Origin: Elmis aenea
Lineage: Eukaryota; Arthropoda; Insecta; Coleoptera; Elmidae
Direction of reading: 5' to 3'
Length of the DNA: 64,000 nt
Assembly: GCA_947652605.1 (NCBI GenBank)
Contig: OX393578.1
Location: forward strand, 58,349,415 to 58,413,414
In this document: piece by piece, positions 33,600 through 44,757 of the stretch
Numbering within the stretch: position 1 is the stretch's first letter
Layout: every line of letters starts with the position of its first letter
Made by a program: the position numbers and the translations under genes
The notes under the pieces: generated by a model
Told to the model about the DNA's origin: nothing
What the model saw: the letters and a program-made list of their open reading frames with translations, nothing else
Databases searched by the model: none

Positions 33600-34147
33600 T
33601 TTTTTCTGTAGTAAGACAGCTGTTACTTCCAACCTCAAAGTTGGGGCTAAAAGTAACAATGATTGGGATAAGTTGTAACGGCAAAATAATTTACACAGCT
33701 CATAAGTAGTGGGTAATGGGTAAATATATCAGTATTCATCAACAATATTAATATTTGATTCCAAAATACACATTAGCAAAATGAAAAAATATTCAAAAAT
33801 GTGAAACAAAAAAATAAAACAAATTGGAAAATTAGTCTGACAAGTTTTGTATGTTGTCATCTACGAAGAAAACCACCAATTATGTGCTAAGAGTGAACAT
33901 TTGCAAGTGAAAACATTGATTGGGGTTGGTTCTAACACTGTTACTTTTGACCCCAAGTGTACACAAAACAAATTGGAGGGAATCCACAATTCACCACGAT
34001 TCCAACGTCAAATTGTATTGCATCCACCAATAGCCAACTAAATTTAGAACATAATAATCTGGGTAGTTTTTTGTTCCTTTTTTAGAGATCGCCTAAAAGT
34101 CACTCGACCGGTGACACAACTTCCCGTGTTACTTTCATCCCCGGTCC
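33600..34147. mobile_element. Right half of the GACCGGGGATGAAAG-ended element
   Basis: Shares 33607-33698 with 11420-11517 and ends GTTACTTTCATCCCCGGTC, the inverse of the left end at 11281. ORF 33847-34041 begins YVVIYEENHQ, a phrase reminiscent of transposon proteins. However, it lacks a full domain, so it is only a possible coding remnant. Confidence 0.6.
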
Positions 34148-35111
34148 CCCTTACATTAACATTTTTGAAACCGAAGTTGTACAAACAGTTTAAAAAATTA
34201 ACAACAGCTGTAATATGAAGAATAATTAAACTGACATTCGTTTATCTTACAAGCCTCCACAATTTCAGAACAAAGAGCCCACAGACAATATTTAAATAAA
34301 CATTACACATTTAAAATTAACAATTCCTTAGGGCTAAGCTGGATAAATATGTCTCATTTACCTTTTTTTAAGCTATTTTCTAACCACACAATCACAATGC
34401 AAAACACAACTACTTGTAATCAGAATGTTATCATAGTTATAAATACCTATAATCTCCCAATGTTATTATACAATTTATCTGGCTATTAATTTTTACACTT
34501 AATTTGGGTACTCAAACGATTTGATTTACAATAAAAGCAAGTACAGTATAATTTGTCTGGATCAAATTGTACCACAAAACACTCAACCAAACAAAATTTA
34601 ATCGTTTAAGTTGTAAAATTATCATTACCACAGTGATAAATTTGTTTATTTTAACTAGTTATTTAACCCAGTGGCACGTATTCGATCAAATATAAACGAT
34701 CAATGGGAGTTTCGAAGTTGCTTTCAACAGCATTTAATCGGTTTAGTGGAATAGAAATATGATAAAGCGTAAAAAGTTTAAAAAAGTAATTATTATAACA
34801 GGCACATGTAAAGATAAAATTTGTTCTACGCGACAAAGCCTGTGTACACAAATCAAAATATAGTAAAGTAACGGCTTAAGATATCTTGCAGTGTGTAGAA
34901 CTGAGATTTTAATAGGTTTAGTACAACAAAATTGATTCCTAATAGACAATGATACGTATACTTTTATATAAGCAAGATGTTCATAGTTATTACCCAACAA
35001 ATCATTTTTATTAGTTACAAATTTACTGATTTATCTAAACTGTTTTGTATTTAAACGTTAAAATTCCTGCATGCGGTTGATTCTCATTGGGTTCCTTTCT
35101 CTTCGAAACGC
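34148..35111. other. No gene seen
   Basis: AT-rich intergenic sequence. The minus-strand ORFs 34663-34851 and 34743-35000 overlap in different frames and show no domain. Confidence 0.4.
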
Positions 35112-35183
35112 ATGTCTAATCAGGAAATCTCGGAAAATAAAAAGTCCAGTTGGTGGAGTGTTATTACTGTAATTTTGGCTTTG
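35112..35183 (+). other. Candidate first coding exon, membrane-anchor type
   Basis: ATG at 35112 opens 24 codons: a polar start (MSNQEISENKKSS) followed by the hydrophobic WWSVITVILAL, ending exactly at a good donor GTAAGC in phase 0. It looks like the signal-anchor exon of a small membrane or secreted protein. No downstream plus-strand exon was recognised in the window, so it may be chance or belong to a gene whose next exons I cannot see. Confidence 0.2.
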
Positions 35184-35990
35184 GTAAGCAATGATTATGA
35201 ACGCTATGGCAAACAAAGCAACTTAAGTAGTTTATAAAGTAATCGAAAGTGATTTTAAAACAATTAGCTGAGTGAGAATGCACATTACTTCCTTCTGAGG
35301 TTGTTAAACGCAAGTTTATTATTTAAGCATGGGGATTTCGCTTATTATAATAGCTAGAGTATAGGTTTAAATTCGGCAAAGTTGCTAAATTTCGTGCTCA
35401 ATAATATTCCCAAGAGAAACTGAAAATATCTCACACGGTATCCGAGAAAATGAGGAAAAACCGGAAAATACGATTTTTGAAAATCGTGTATAAATCCTTT
35501 GGAGTTTTTTTTTTATTGTCATCTAAACTCTTTCTGCCATATTTTTGGCAAAAGCCCCATGTTTTCCTAAGTTTCTGTCCAACGTACAAAAATATGTGTA
35601 CGAGGATTGTCTTCTTTCTGGATATGTTTCTGTATATCGTTGACTTGACAATTTAGAATTCCTATTCAATGAATAAAAAAATGGCAGCATATCGCGTTTT
35701 TCTTCGTTATTAAAGTTCATTTTAACGAATTTATTAATGTGACAAGTAATAGACTTTCAAATCTTTTAGTTTGTTGATTGGTTGTCATGGAAACAACATA
35801 AACTACAACGACCGGTCTACCTGATTTATAATGGTTGTTGTTTAAAACAGTTTTTTTTTTTTAAATTTGACAATGAATAAAGAAGTAAAATACCATGTGT
35901 GATACATCAATGGATTCAGAAAAATAAATGCCGTTTGATTATGTAAATAGCAAAAATTGCGCCAATAAGAAAAACTAAAGTTGGTTATCA
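35184..35990. other. No gene seen
   Basis: Intergenic AT-rich DNA. ORFs 35450-35656 (plus) and 35523-35720 (minus) overlap on opposite strands with no motif. Confidence 0.4.
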
Positions 35991-35994
35991 TTAA

Positions 35995-36563
35995 CCTTTA
36001 ACTAGTCGCGTGTACTGTGTATACATAACTACTCGCATGGCGCCTCGGAGGCACCATTGGGGTTTTATAACAATATTTTTGACTTAAAATCTTAAAAATG
36101 TGTTAAACTGCTTTATTTATGAAATATAAGCTAAATCTTAAAAAGAATAACAATGACTAAATAAATTATAAGATATAAAAAATATATATCTGTATATAAA
36201 ACATAACTGTAAAAACAGTTTTTTTTTTTTTTAATACGAATCAAACATTGGATGCAAAGCATTCACTGCACAATTTTATTGTATGCTCTGAACAAATATT
36301 TTTATGGCATTGCGAACAAATCTGTTGCGAATGTCGATTTTTAGCCCTAGGGCATAAATGATAGCGTTCATGCCGAGTAGCACATAATTGCATTTTACGG
36401 ACTGTAAAATAGAGAAATATGAATAATACTATATAATTCGTATTCCTAAAAGTACAATTGAGGAATACATAAACAGATATTAGTGACAAAAAAATTATTA
36501 AAAATGTAACAACGATTTAAAAAACGCTTGGCGCCTCTGCGGCGCCGTGCGACTACTTAAAGG
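35995..36563 (-). mobile_element. piggyBac-like MITE, 569 bp, keeping a cysteine-rich domain fragment
   Basis: TTAA at 35991-35994 and 36564-36567. Inverted ends CCTTTAACTAGTCGC and GCGACTACTTAAAGG. GC-rich palindromic motifs lie ~28 bp inside the left end (GGCGCCTCGGAGGCACC, 36039-36055) and directly beside the right end (GGCGCCTCTGCGGCGCC, 36530-36546), the same asymmetry as the 22-25-kb element. The minus-strand ORF 36489-36241 contains CATRHERYHLC, CSQCHKNICSEH and CSECF, equivalent to the transposase C-terminal cysteine-rich domain. The catalytic domain is deleted. Confidence 0.9.
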
Positions 36564-36567
36564 TTAA

Positions 36568-37957
36568 ACAAAAACAAATCGATCTGTTAAAAATTTGTGA
36601 CAAACACCCGATTCGGCTTGAAAAGTTGCTTCGACAATGTTTTTACACATTTAAAATATTTCTACCTCGTGTTTGGTATTCATACAAAGAACAGTTCTTT
36701 TTTTGTGATAACATTCGATTTTTGTTTATTGTTTATTATTTTATAAATAAGTTGAGCTTGGTCGATTTTTACTAAACTTTTCAAACTATAAATTTTTAAT
36801 ATATTATACACAACACACATCTATGGTAGGTTTTAAATAATTTATATTAAATAGTATCATGACAATTTTATTTTCTATTTGTAATTTTTTTAAAAGTGAA
36901 CTTACACAAGACGGCTAAGCAATCATTAAAAAAAGCGTGATAGATTTCATGTTTGAGTTATTTTGTTAACATAATGGTTAGTTGCTAGTTGGATCCTCTA
37001 TTTCGGATAGGAGTCGCTTAATTTGAATTTTTTGTAAGTCAATCGTATTTGCCCTCCCTTTATTTTAGTACTGGGTGCGTCTCCACAATCTGCACTGCAC
37101 TGCACTGTAGAACTCAGATTACTAATACGAAACGATACCAGTTTAAAACGAAGTAAAATAAGGAGCAAAAAATATTTTTTTAAAGATTTTAATATTGTAA
37201 AAAGTAGAAACGTTTTATAAATTTTTCGCGGCCACTTTTAAAACCTTTCACGGTTCCCCAGGGGGCCGCGGCCCCCCCGGTTAACAATCGGTGACTTATA
37301 GCACACCAAAATTAAACAGTTTTCAAATTTTGCTCTAAATTATTTTATTCTTGTCGAAGATATAAATTATTATGTCTCGCCTTGAAGAAACTATTTCTAT
37401 TGTTGCGTTGCACTTTCAGAATTTTCATTAAACAACATCTGTTCTCAAACAAAACTCAAAACCACGTGACACCATCGATAAGATAAAAAAGATACTCACT
37501 TTATATAACTTCTCGATTTAAAAACAATTGTTAATCGCACCGCACTTCACTCGACGACTGGTTGTTACCAAAGAAAAATACGCATTATCTTAAACTCAAT
37601 ACGAAAATAATTTGATAAAAGGCTGTTAGTACTGTGGAATCTTTATGCAGCACATTAATGTGGAGAAATCTTATCTATGATATTCTTCTCTCGCTACGTG
37701 ATACAACCAATTTGAAAACAAGCCTGGCTTAGTTTAATCCGATGGGGACGTGTTAAATTACACGATTACACTCAAAGACGCTCAAACACAGACAATTTAT
37801 GTGGTACAAGCGTAAAAATTTCGTTTACGTACGTCTGTGTGTAACTAGTAACAGCAACTGTTTCGGTTAAGTTGCCTTTTCATTCATTTGTTAGGGAAAC
37901 CTTATTATATAATTGATTAGCAATTACTTGGATTGCCAACGCGTTATCTGGTCCTTC
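36568..37957. other. No gene seen
   Basis: Intergenic. A G/C-rich string at about 37258-37280 (CCAGGGGGCCGCGGCCCCCC) resembles a subterminal hAT block but no matching end was found. A TATATAA near 37503 has no attached exon. Confidence 0.35.
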
Positions 37958-38155
37958 CTATCTCGTTGATGCTATGATATATATCCAAAGTTTTTTTTGG
38001 TTCTTATCAGATCCTTGACGATATGACTCTCTGCGAATGTTGCTAAGCGAAAAATAATTATTTGCAAGTACAGCAAGAGCCGATTTCAACGAAATATCGG
38101 AAACATATGCTAGAGCTTCAAGAAAAACAACAATAATGCTGCCGGCGGCTTTCAC
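37958..38155 (-). other. Unrecognised protein-like ORF
   Basis: 65 codons whose composition is unlike the AT-driven chance ORFs nearby. It includes AAGSIIVVFLEALAYVSDIS, LKSALAVLANNYFSLSNIRR and ESYRQGSDKNQKK. An AG acceptor-like site (TTTTTCAATGTAG) precedes the frame at about 38168, giving EQVKAAGS as the first residues. It ends at TAG after IIASTR. It could be an exon, a helical piece of a transposon protein, or a fragment of a host gene copy. I do not know the family. Confidence 0.3.
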
Positions 38156-38687
38156 TTGTTCTACATTGAAAAATGTCGTCTATTCGTCAGAATTATGCAT
38201 TTTGGTGGGAGCGTGGCAGTGTCAGCACCGTTAACAAGTTAATTATGTAAAAGTGAGTCTGTGTCAGGAATGATTTGTTGCTTGGACGAGTCGTTTAGCG
38301 TAAACTTGAAATTTTGCCATACATTGACCGATTCAAATCGAAGTTGATCAATGATTTTTCGCTTATTATACGAGTAGGCTAATGGATTTCAATCTGGCAA
38401 AGTTGCTAAATTTTCTGCCTATAACAATATCAAAAAAGATTTTTGATATCTGCAATTGAATTCATAATAACCGAAAAAATCTGAGTACTTGGCGGTTTGC
38501 TTTTTTACAAAACTTATTTAATTTTGTAAAGACTACTATTAGGCCATTTTTATCATGCATTAATGTTCTGGGCATTTTTTTGTTTTTTTGATATTAATTT
38601 TCTTATATCTTAGCTGCACCATATTTAATTATTTTCATACAGTTGGCAAGGTTTTTTTCTGATTTCCAAAATAAATATTTTTTATAC

Positions 38688-39270
38688 AGGGTGTTTCTTA
38701 GATATTGCGAGAAAAAAAACGAATCATTTTGGTGGTTGCCATGGTTTGTTTATGTTCATATTGGGTAGAATTGAAAGGCGTCTTAGCGTTGTCACCGCGT
38801 AAATGTCAAAATAAATTACACCGCCACTTCTACCTAACACGAACATAACAAACCATGGTCAACACCAAAAACTGTAGGTTATACAAGAAAAACTGGAGAA
38901 TAAAACCAATTTTTAAATTAATCAAGCTTTTAAACAAAAATTTTTTAATTGCAAAATTTCAACACACAATAAAGTTCTGATAAAAAAACACCAATAGGGG
39001 TCGCACTTTTGAGCCCCCTGTGAAGGTGGGAGATGATTGAAAATATTACTATGGGAAACCCTATATGTATAAAACATCTATCAAATATCATTCTCCTACA
39101 TTTATCCAAGTTTGAGAAATAAAATAAAAACCTAATTTTATCGCTCCCCTTTAGAGGATGTAACTCCGAAAGTAGACGACTAAGGAAAAAAATTATATGA
39201 AAAAACCCCCTTAATTGTCGATAAGGAATCACCACCCGAATTTTTGTTGCAATATTTAAGAAACACCCTG
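38688..39270. mobile_element. CAGGGTGTTTCTTA-ended MITE (copy 1), 583 bp
   Basis: TA on both sides. Ends CAGGGTGTTTCTTAGATATT and AATATTTAAGAAACACCCTG. The interior has GGTTGCCATGGTTTGTTTAT, CCCCTGTGAAGGTGGGAGA and GTTTGAGAAATAAAATAAAA blocks, all shared in inverted order with the 54.9-kb copy. ORF 38945-39307 (minus) is element sequence with no known domain. Confidence 0.85.
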
Positions 39271-39718
39271 TATAATTTACAACCAGCAGAAATGAGAATT
39301 CTAACAAGGGACGGTCACGATATATTGTCGCTAGAATCTGATCAAGAACATCAAAACTGAATTTTTTGCAGAGTTATACGTGCCACTGGCCATTTCCTTC
39401 GGAAAAATAGGGGAAAAACTGAACAGTTGAATAACAAAGGTAATCTTTGCGATCGCGTTGGCTATGAAACCGTCAGAGATAAAATCAAAATTCTTTTATT
39501 TACCAATGCGCGCAACCTTTGCAAGTAAAATGGTGCAAATTTTTTGAAAAAATCTTAAACGGTTCCGGAGAAAAACGCGACCCTTGTAAAAACGGTTTCC
39601 CCTATGTTAAATGCCTATGCAAGTCGCATAGATTTAGTTATACAACTTGTCAAATCATAGCGCTTTTGTCTGGTTTTCGTTTCTGACGTTTTTCTTCGGA
39701 TAAAATGCTTAATAACTA

Positions 39719-40110
39719 AGAAGGAGATCTTAAAAGAAACCAAGACGCGAGTATTTAATGCAGTGTACGTACTAGTTCAGAAACTTGGACACTAGCAAAG
39801 AAGCAAAAACAGAAGATATTCTTAGAAGAATAGAAGAATTTAGACGAATTGATAAGATTAGCAACGATACAATTAGAAAAAAAACAAGGAATGAAAGACT
39901 TGAAGGACAACATGGAGACAAACTAATTAAACGGTTCGAAGAAAAAAGAAGCAGAGGAAGACCAAGTCCAAAATGAGAAAACGAAGTGAGATAGAGATTG
40001 GGAGAAAAAGGAGTCAGTTGAAGAGATGTGCCAACGATAGAAGGAAGTTAAGAAGCAAGATCAATAATTAGAAAAACACAGTTCGCCACCGAAACGTACA
40101 GGAGAAGATT
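39719..40110 (+). pseudogene. LINE 3' fragment
   Basis: Collinear with the end of the 14.7-17.1-kb LINE: AAACCAAGACGCGAG, AATGCAGTGTACGTAC, CAGAAACTTGGACACTA, RRIDKISN-coding sequence, GRPSPK (39955) and GAAGAGATGTGCCAACGATAG. It is 5' truncated with stops and no RT domain. ORF 39785-39976 is part of it. Confidence 0.75.
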
Positions 40111-40650
40111 AAATGGTTAAATTTTGTATGTAACTGTGCCTAATTTTGCGAATTTGACAGACACTTCAACTCTTAAAATAATTAAGTTGTACTATGTAAT
40201 TCCATACACTCTAATCACCCCTTAAATAATAATATGTTTGTCAATACTTTACATGCAATCGCATGCAAGCAGTAATAATATATCGTAACTTGCAAATATA
40301 CTTTGTTTATAACAATTTTGTAACGGCGCGATAACAAGGTTGTTATTATAGCCGAGGTCAGATTCGTACGTGCGCGATAACTCCTAAAATTTTTGCCCCA
40401 AAATTACTCAACTACGTCTAAAGGGCACTTTTATTTTATTTTTATAAAACTATTTTGTTGCTATGAGGCTTATACAATAAATTGACGTATTTTGGAGATT
40501 GCTTACACATTATTATCAAAGGAAAAAAATCACGTGTGATGGTTAAACGCTAACAATAATAATAAATACCAATAAATAATTATTAATATTACAATTGGGG
40601 TTGGTACTGAAGTTTGCGCTAAGAAGATATGTTTGAGACAAGAATAAAAG
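40111..40650. other. No gene seen
   Basis: AT-rich spacer between the LINE fragment and the candidate exon at 40.7 kb. No features recognised. Confidence 0.4.
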
Positions 40651-40658
40651 TAGCTTAC

Positions 40659-40748
40659 CTTTATGTGCAAAAGAAGAACTGATCAAAAGCAGCCTTCGGC
40701 TAAGCATTCGTGGCAGGCAAAAATATCAACGAAAATGATAATTTTATA
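40659..40748 (-). promoter_or_regulatory. TATA promoter with short first exon
   Basis: On the minus strand TATAAAAT (40748-40741) is followed about 30 bp downstream by a predicted start near 40717. An ATG lies at 40707 and a consensus donor AAAG|GTAAGC at 40659. The first 16 codons read MLSRRLLLISSSFAHK, basic and serine-rich. If spliced to the 30.0-kb exon, this frame stops within a few codons and overlaps the MTGITLF start, so it would act as an upstream ORF of a long PEPCK transcript. It may equally be the first exon of another minus-strand gene. Elements are seen; linkage is inferred. Confidence 0.35.
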
Positions 40749-40749
40749 G

Positions 40750-41242
40750 AAACATATGCTATTATTTTGAGTTTTGTTTTTGTATAAGTACACATTTAAA
40801 ATATTTTAGTGATATTAGCTAGACAATGTAGGCATCCCAAACTGCTTGTTATCATAGTTTTTTTTTTAGTTACGTCAATTGCTTATCAATAAATATTTCA
40901 AGTCAAGCAAGAAAGTAAATTTTTATAATATTTTAGGTTATATAAAGTTATCGTTCAATTCCATATCGACAATTTTTCTTATTGTAAGATATATCGTTTG
41001 AAAATGGCATAATTACCAAAAAGTGGAAATAAATATAAAATAAACTCATTTTTAAGTAATAAACCTATTCATAAAAGAGTTCACTAGAAAGATTGATGGA
41101 GCAAAAAAAACTGGGATAACCAATTTAATATTGACTTAAATCCGTAGATGTTTTGTGTTTTCCAAAATTAAATTCTCACTTAAAATGGCGTTTATGCACG
41201 AAGAACTTATTTTGAGATGATATAATCAAAATTGTAGTAATA
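40750..41242. other. No gene seen
   Basis: AT-rich spacer upstream of the mariner insertion. No features recognised. Confidence 0.4.
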
Positions 41243-42500
41243 CGTGGTCTGTCCCAAAAGTAATGAGAATGATTTTAATGCGCAGCTTAGAAGGACCAGG
41301 AAAGAAAAGTGGTGGTTAAGGCAGGTGTAGGGGGAACCAAGATATACAGTTAGACCATACTCGGTTGAGTCCGCGCCTTTTTACCAGTTGGAACGTTAGC
41401 AAAGTGCGTAGTAGTTCTTGTGTCTTGTCAGGGGCGAAAATGCAAAGCAGTCTGGAGCAGCGCTACGCGATCAAATTCTGCGTGAAACTCGAAAAATTGG
41501 GTTCCGTAACATTACAGTTGTTGAGAACAGCTTATGGGGATGCTATTTTGTCTTCAGCCCAAATCTTCAAGTGGCACAAGCCATTCAAGGACGAAAGAGA
41601 AAGCGTTGAGGACGAACAGCGTGCAGGGCGTCCTTCAAGTTCAAGAACTGAGAACAATGTGGCTCGTGTGAAGGCTGTTCTGGATAGGGACCGACGTTTG
41701 AATGTGCGTTTAATTGCAGAGGAGGTAGGACTACCGATAATGGACGTCCACCGAATCATTACTGAAGATCTGCACAGGAGAAAAATTTGTGCGAAGCTGG
41801 TTCCCAAAAATTTGTCTGATGAACAAAAGGACAATCGTGTGTTGGTTTCTCGCGAACTCTTGAATCGTGTGGCAGCGAGTGCTAACCGAAGATGAAAGTT
41901 GGGTTTTCGAGTACGATCCCAGAACCAAAAGACAGATGTCAGAGTGGCACACTTTCCAGTCACTTTGACCAAAAAAAGCCCGTTTGAGCAAATCAAGAGT
42001 GAAAATCATGCTCAATTTTTTTTTTAATTCAAAAAGAGTTACTCAAAAAGATTTTTGTGAATCAAACATTTTGCGTACTTGAGAGTTTAAAAAACAGAGT
42101 TGTGCGTGTCCGCCGTGAAACTGCAAACACGTGGTTCCACGACAATGCGTCAAGCAAGTCACACATCAATCGCTGGCACAAAATAATATTACAATGCTTC
42201 TCCAGCCACCGTACAAACCTGACTTGGCTTCGTGTGATTTTTTTTATTCTCCAAGCTTAAAACCCACCTAAAAAGACATCATTTTGGGACAGTTGAAAAC
42301 GTCCAAGCAGCCGCGACGAGTGCTTTAAGCAATATCTCAAACAAAGACTTCCTCCACTGTTATGAAGAGTGGCAGCAACGCTGGAATCGCTGTATTCAAT
42401 CACAAAGAGTCTATTTTAAAGGGGATAAACTGTAATAGCATGTATGTGCAATAAAAAAAATATTTTCAAATCATTCTCATTACTTTTGGGACAGACCACG
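41243..42500 (+). mobile_element. mariner element, 1,258 bp, frameshifted transposase
   Basis: TA at 41241-41242 and 42501-42502. Near-perfect inverted ends CGTGGTCTGTCCCAAAAGTA and TACTTTTGGGACAGACCACG, continuing into ATGAGAATGATTT. The plus-strand transposase begins near MQSSLEQRYAIKFCVKLEK (41441). It keeps a clean DNA-binding half (EDEQRAGRPSSSRTENNVAR, DLHRRKICAKLVPKNLSDEQ) to 41895, then shifts frame. Catalytic motifs survive in other frames: TEDESWVFEYDP (about 41888-41920), FHDNASSKS (about 42140) and KPDLASCDFF (about 42220-42240), spaced as in a DD34D mariner. Frameshifts, stops and A/T-run expansions make it inactive, but it is younger than the 27-kb mariner. Confidence 0.95.
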
Positions 42501-42502
42501 TA

Positions 42503-43450
42503 AATGACCCAAACTAAAGTTCGCAACCAAAGAGGGGGTGTACTGAACCCAGCTCTGTTCAATTTGATTCTCGATGACGTAATAAAAAAAAAACGAAGGG
42601 TACAAGTAGGGTATAAAAACATGCAAATGGTGGAAATAGTGGAATGTGCTTTTGCAGATGATTTGATGCTCTACGCAGAGAACGAAAAAAGAATTACAAA
42701 TGAATTTAGACATCTGGAAACAGCATTAGAAAAGAAAAACGTGAAAATAAATGTTGCTAAAATCAAAGAAATGACAATTGGAAAGAGATAATCAAGCATA
42801 ATAATAAAACTAGATGGAAAAGAGATAAAGGAAAAAGAAACATTCAAGTATTTGGGAGTAAATATACATAAATATGGGAAAAAAGAGGCCGAAATCAACA
42901 ACAGAATAGAAAATACAACTAAACTCTTCTACACACTTAATAACACATTCATAAGGAAGAAAGAAATATCGAAGAAAACGAAAATGACAGTGTACAACAC
43001 AATATATACACCAATTCTGACATGCGGATGCGAGAGCTGGGTGTTAAGCAATCAACTGAAAAGAAAAATACAGGCGCTAGAAATGAAGTATTTGAAAGAC
43101 GTCAAAGGTATCACCCAAAGAGATAAAATACGAAATGAGACAATTAGAGCAGAACTTAATGTTAAACCAGTTTTGGAAAGCATAGAAAAACAACATCCAA
43201 AGTGGTTTGGCATCTAGTGAGGATGGAGGATGGAAGACAAACGAAAAGAATATGGCTAGCCAAATCAACACAGAAAAGACAAAGAGGAAGACCGAGAAAA
43301 GCATGGAATCAAGTGGTGGCTGAATGTCTGAAGGATAAAGGAATGGGATGAGGATGAGGAAGGCAAGGAACAGGAGAGAGTGGACAGTGTTTATTCATGA
43401 AACTGGTTGATGTTTTGTAACGTGCCTTAACACCTTCGGGTAAATAAGGC
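42503..43450 (+). pseudogene. LINE reverse transcriptase fragment, directly after mariner
   Basis: Frames read VRNQRGGVLNPALFNLILDD (42510-42570), CAFADDLMLYAENEKRITNE (active-site FADD, about 42648-42700), KINVAKIKEMTIGKR then a stop, FKYLGVNIHKYGKKEAEI, TPILTCGCESWVL, RKIQALEMKYLKDVKG and IRNETIRAELNVKPVLE to 43217. A decayed tail reaches about 43440. It is 5' truncated at the mariner boundary. It is a third LINE type in the window, separate from the 14.7-kb family. Confidence 0.88.
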
Positions 43451-44084
43451 TATGATTAATAATAAATAGGAGTAATAAATATAACAAACTAAAGTCTGTA
43501 TGAGATTTGGAATTATTCGCTACTATGACCCCATTTTAATAACAAATGCCTGCTTGTAATACATTGTTGTAAACAAAATTTGGTGAAATCGAGATCGTTT
43601 CAAACCCAAGAAGCTTAACTTTCCATTGTTGAAGGAAATGTTTGTATTATTGAGATAAACAGTTACTAAGTAATTATAATCGTTTACGTTATTAATACTC
43701 ACAGCGTTCTGAGATGACGACCTGGATTTAAAAGACAAACTCTATGATTTTCTTTATTTAGGAATCTGCCAAAGTTTACCACACTCAATGGCACACACTT
43801 AATATTTCGGAAATGCGTATTAAATTATAATACAGTGTAGAAACGGGATGCAATTATGCACTAAAGGAACCGGCCCTATTTATGTTTCGGCAGAGCTGTT
43901 AAGTGAATTTGTTTAGTATTTATTTAATGGTGCATGTGTTTAATAAAGATTTAATGCAAGCCAGACAGTAAAGAAACGGTTTAAGATATTTGTTTGGTTT
44001 TGTTTTGTTACAATGCCGACTACAATGTTGTGCTGGTGAGCCAGAAAATTCTGAACAATAATGTCGTTTAAAAATTGCAAACTT
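43451..44084. other. No gene seen
   Basis: AT-rich spacer between two repeats. ORF 43523-43738 (minus) has no motif. Confidence 0.4.
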
Positions 44085-44745
44085 TCAGTAGTAATATAAC
44101 GTGCATTGAAAATTATCGATAATTTTTGGTAAATATGCTCGAGTGCAAGTTGAGCTGAAAAAAAAACACGAGCGCACGAAGTGCACGAATGATTTTTTCT
44201 GATTCAACTTGGATGAGTGAAGAGTTGTCAAAAATTAAAGATTATTTGCAATGCTCGAATTACATTTTGTCAGCAAATTTCCTTCACCTAACCTAACTGT
44301 CAAAATTTACAAGTACTGTCAGAGTAGTGCGTCAGAGGTGTGGTTTAATCTATATTAAAATAACGCTACTGGTCGCCGAAATTCGTCAAAAAATTATCAA
44401 GACCAAAATATTTCAATTCCCCCTCCAAATCAATATTTTCGACCCATCACAAAGTCAGAATTCTTAGAAACGACCAATGAACGCATAAAAATCTGTTAAT
44501 TGCGAAAAGGATATTGGCGGTGTATGACTATGTTTATTGGTAATTTCTAGGAAATCTGAGTTTGTAATTGGTCGAAAACGCAAATTTGTCAGGAGGATCA
44601 ACATCTGACAGGGGAATGTAAAATTATACTGTGTAATAATGCTCCTATTGGTAGTCTCTAGAAGATTTAAGATTAGTGATTGGTTGAAAACGCAAATTTG
44701 AGGGTGAAGGAAATATTTTACAGTTTCAGTTAGGGTTTTAATATA
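44085..44745. repeat. Single-arm copy of the FA2H-intron palindrome family
   Basis: Runs in parallel with 60150-60960: CAGTAGTAATATAAC, GAAAATTATCGATAATTTTT, GTTGAGCTGAAAAAA, CTTCACCTAACCTA, TGTCAGAGT, GGTGTGGTTTAATCTATATT, GGTCGCCGA, GACCAAAATA, AATGCTCCTATTGGTAGTCT, GATTAGTGATTGGTTGAAAA. Only one arm of the larger palindrome is present. It contains a smaller internal inverted pair around AAATCTGAGTTTGT. Confidence 0.85.
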
Positions 44746-44757
44746 TTTCCAAAAAAT

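Noticed and set aside
36241..36489. Independent small zinc-finger gene
   Set aside because: Its cysteine pattern and its position between TTAA-flanked inverted repeats show it is the tail of a deleted piggyBac transposase.
40659..40707. MLSRRLLLISSSFAHK as the coding N-terminus of PEPCK
   Set aside because: It ends with one spare base while PEPCK exon 2 needs two; direct splicing gives an immediate frame error.
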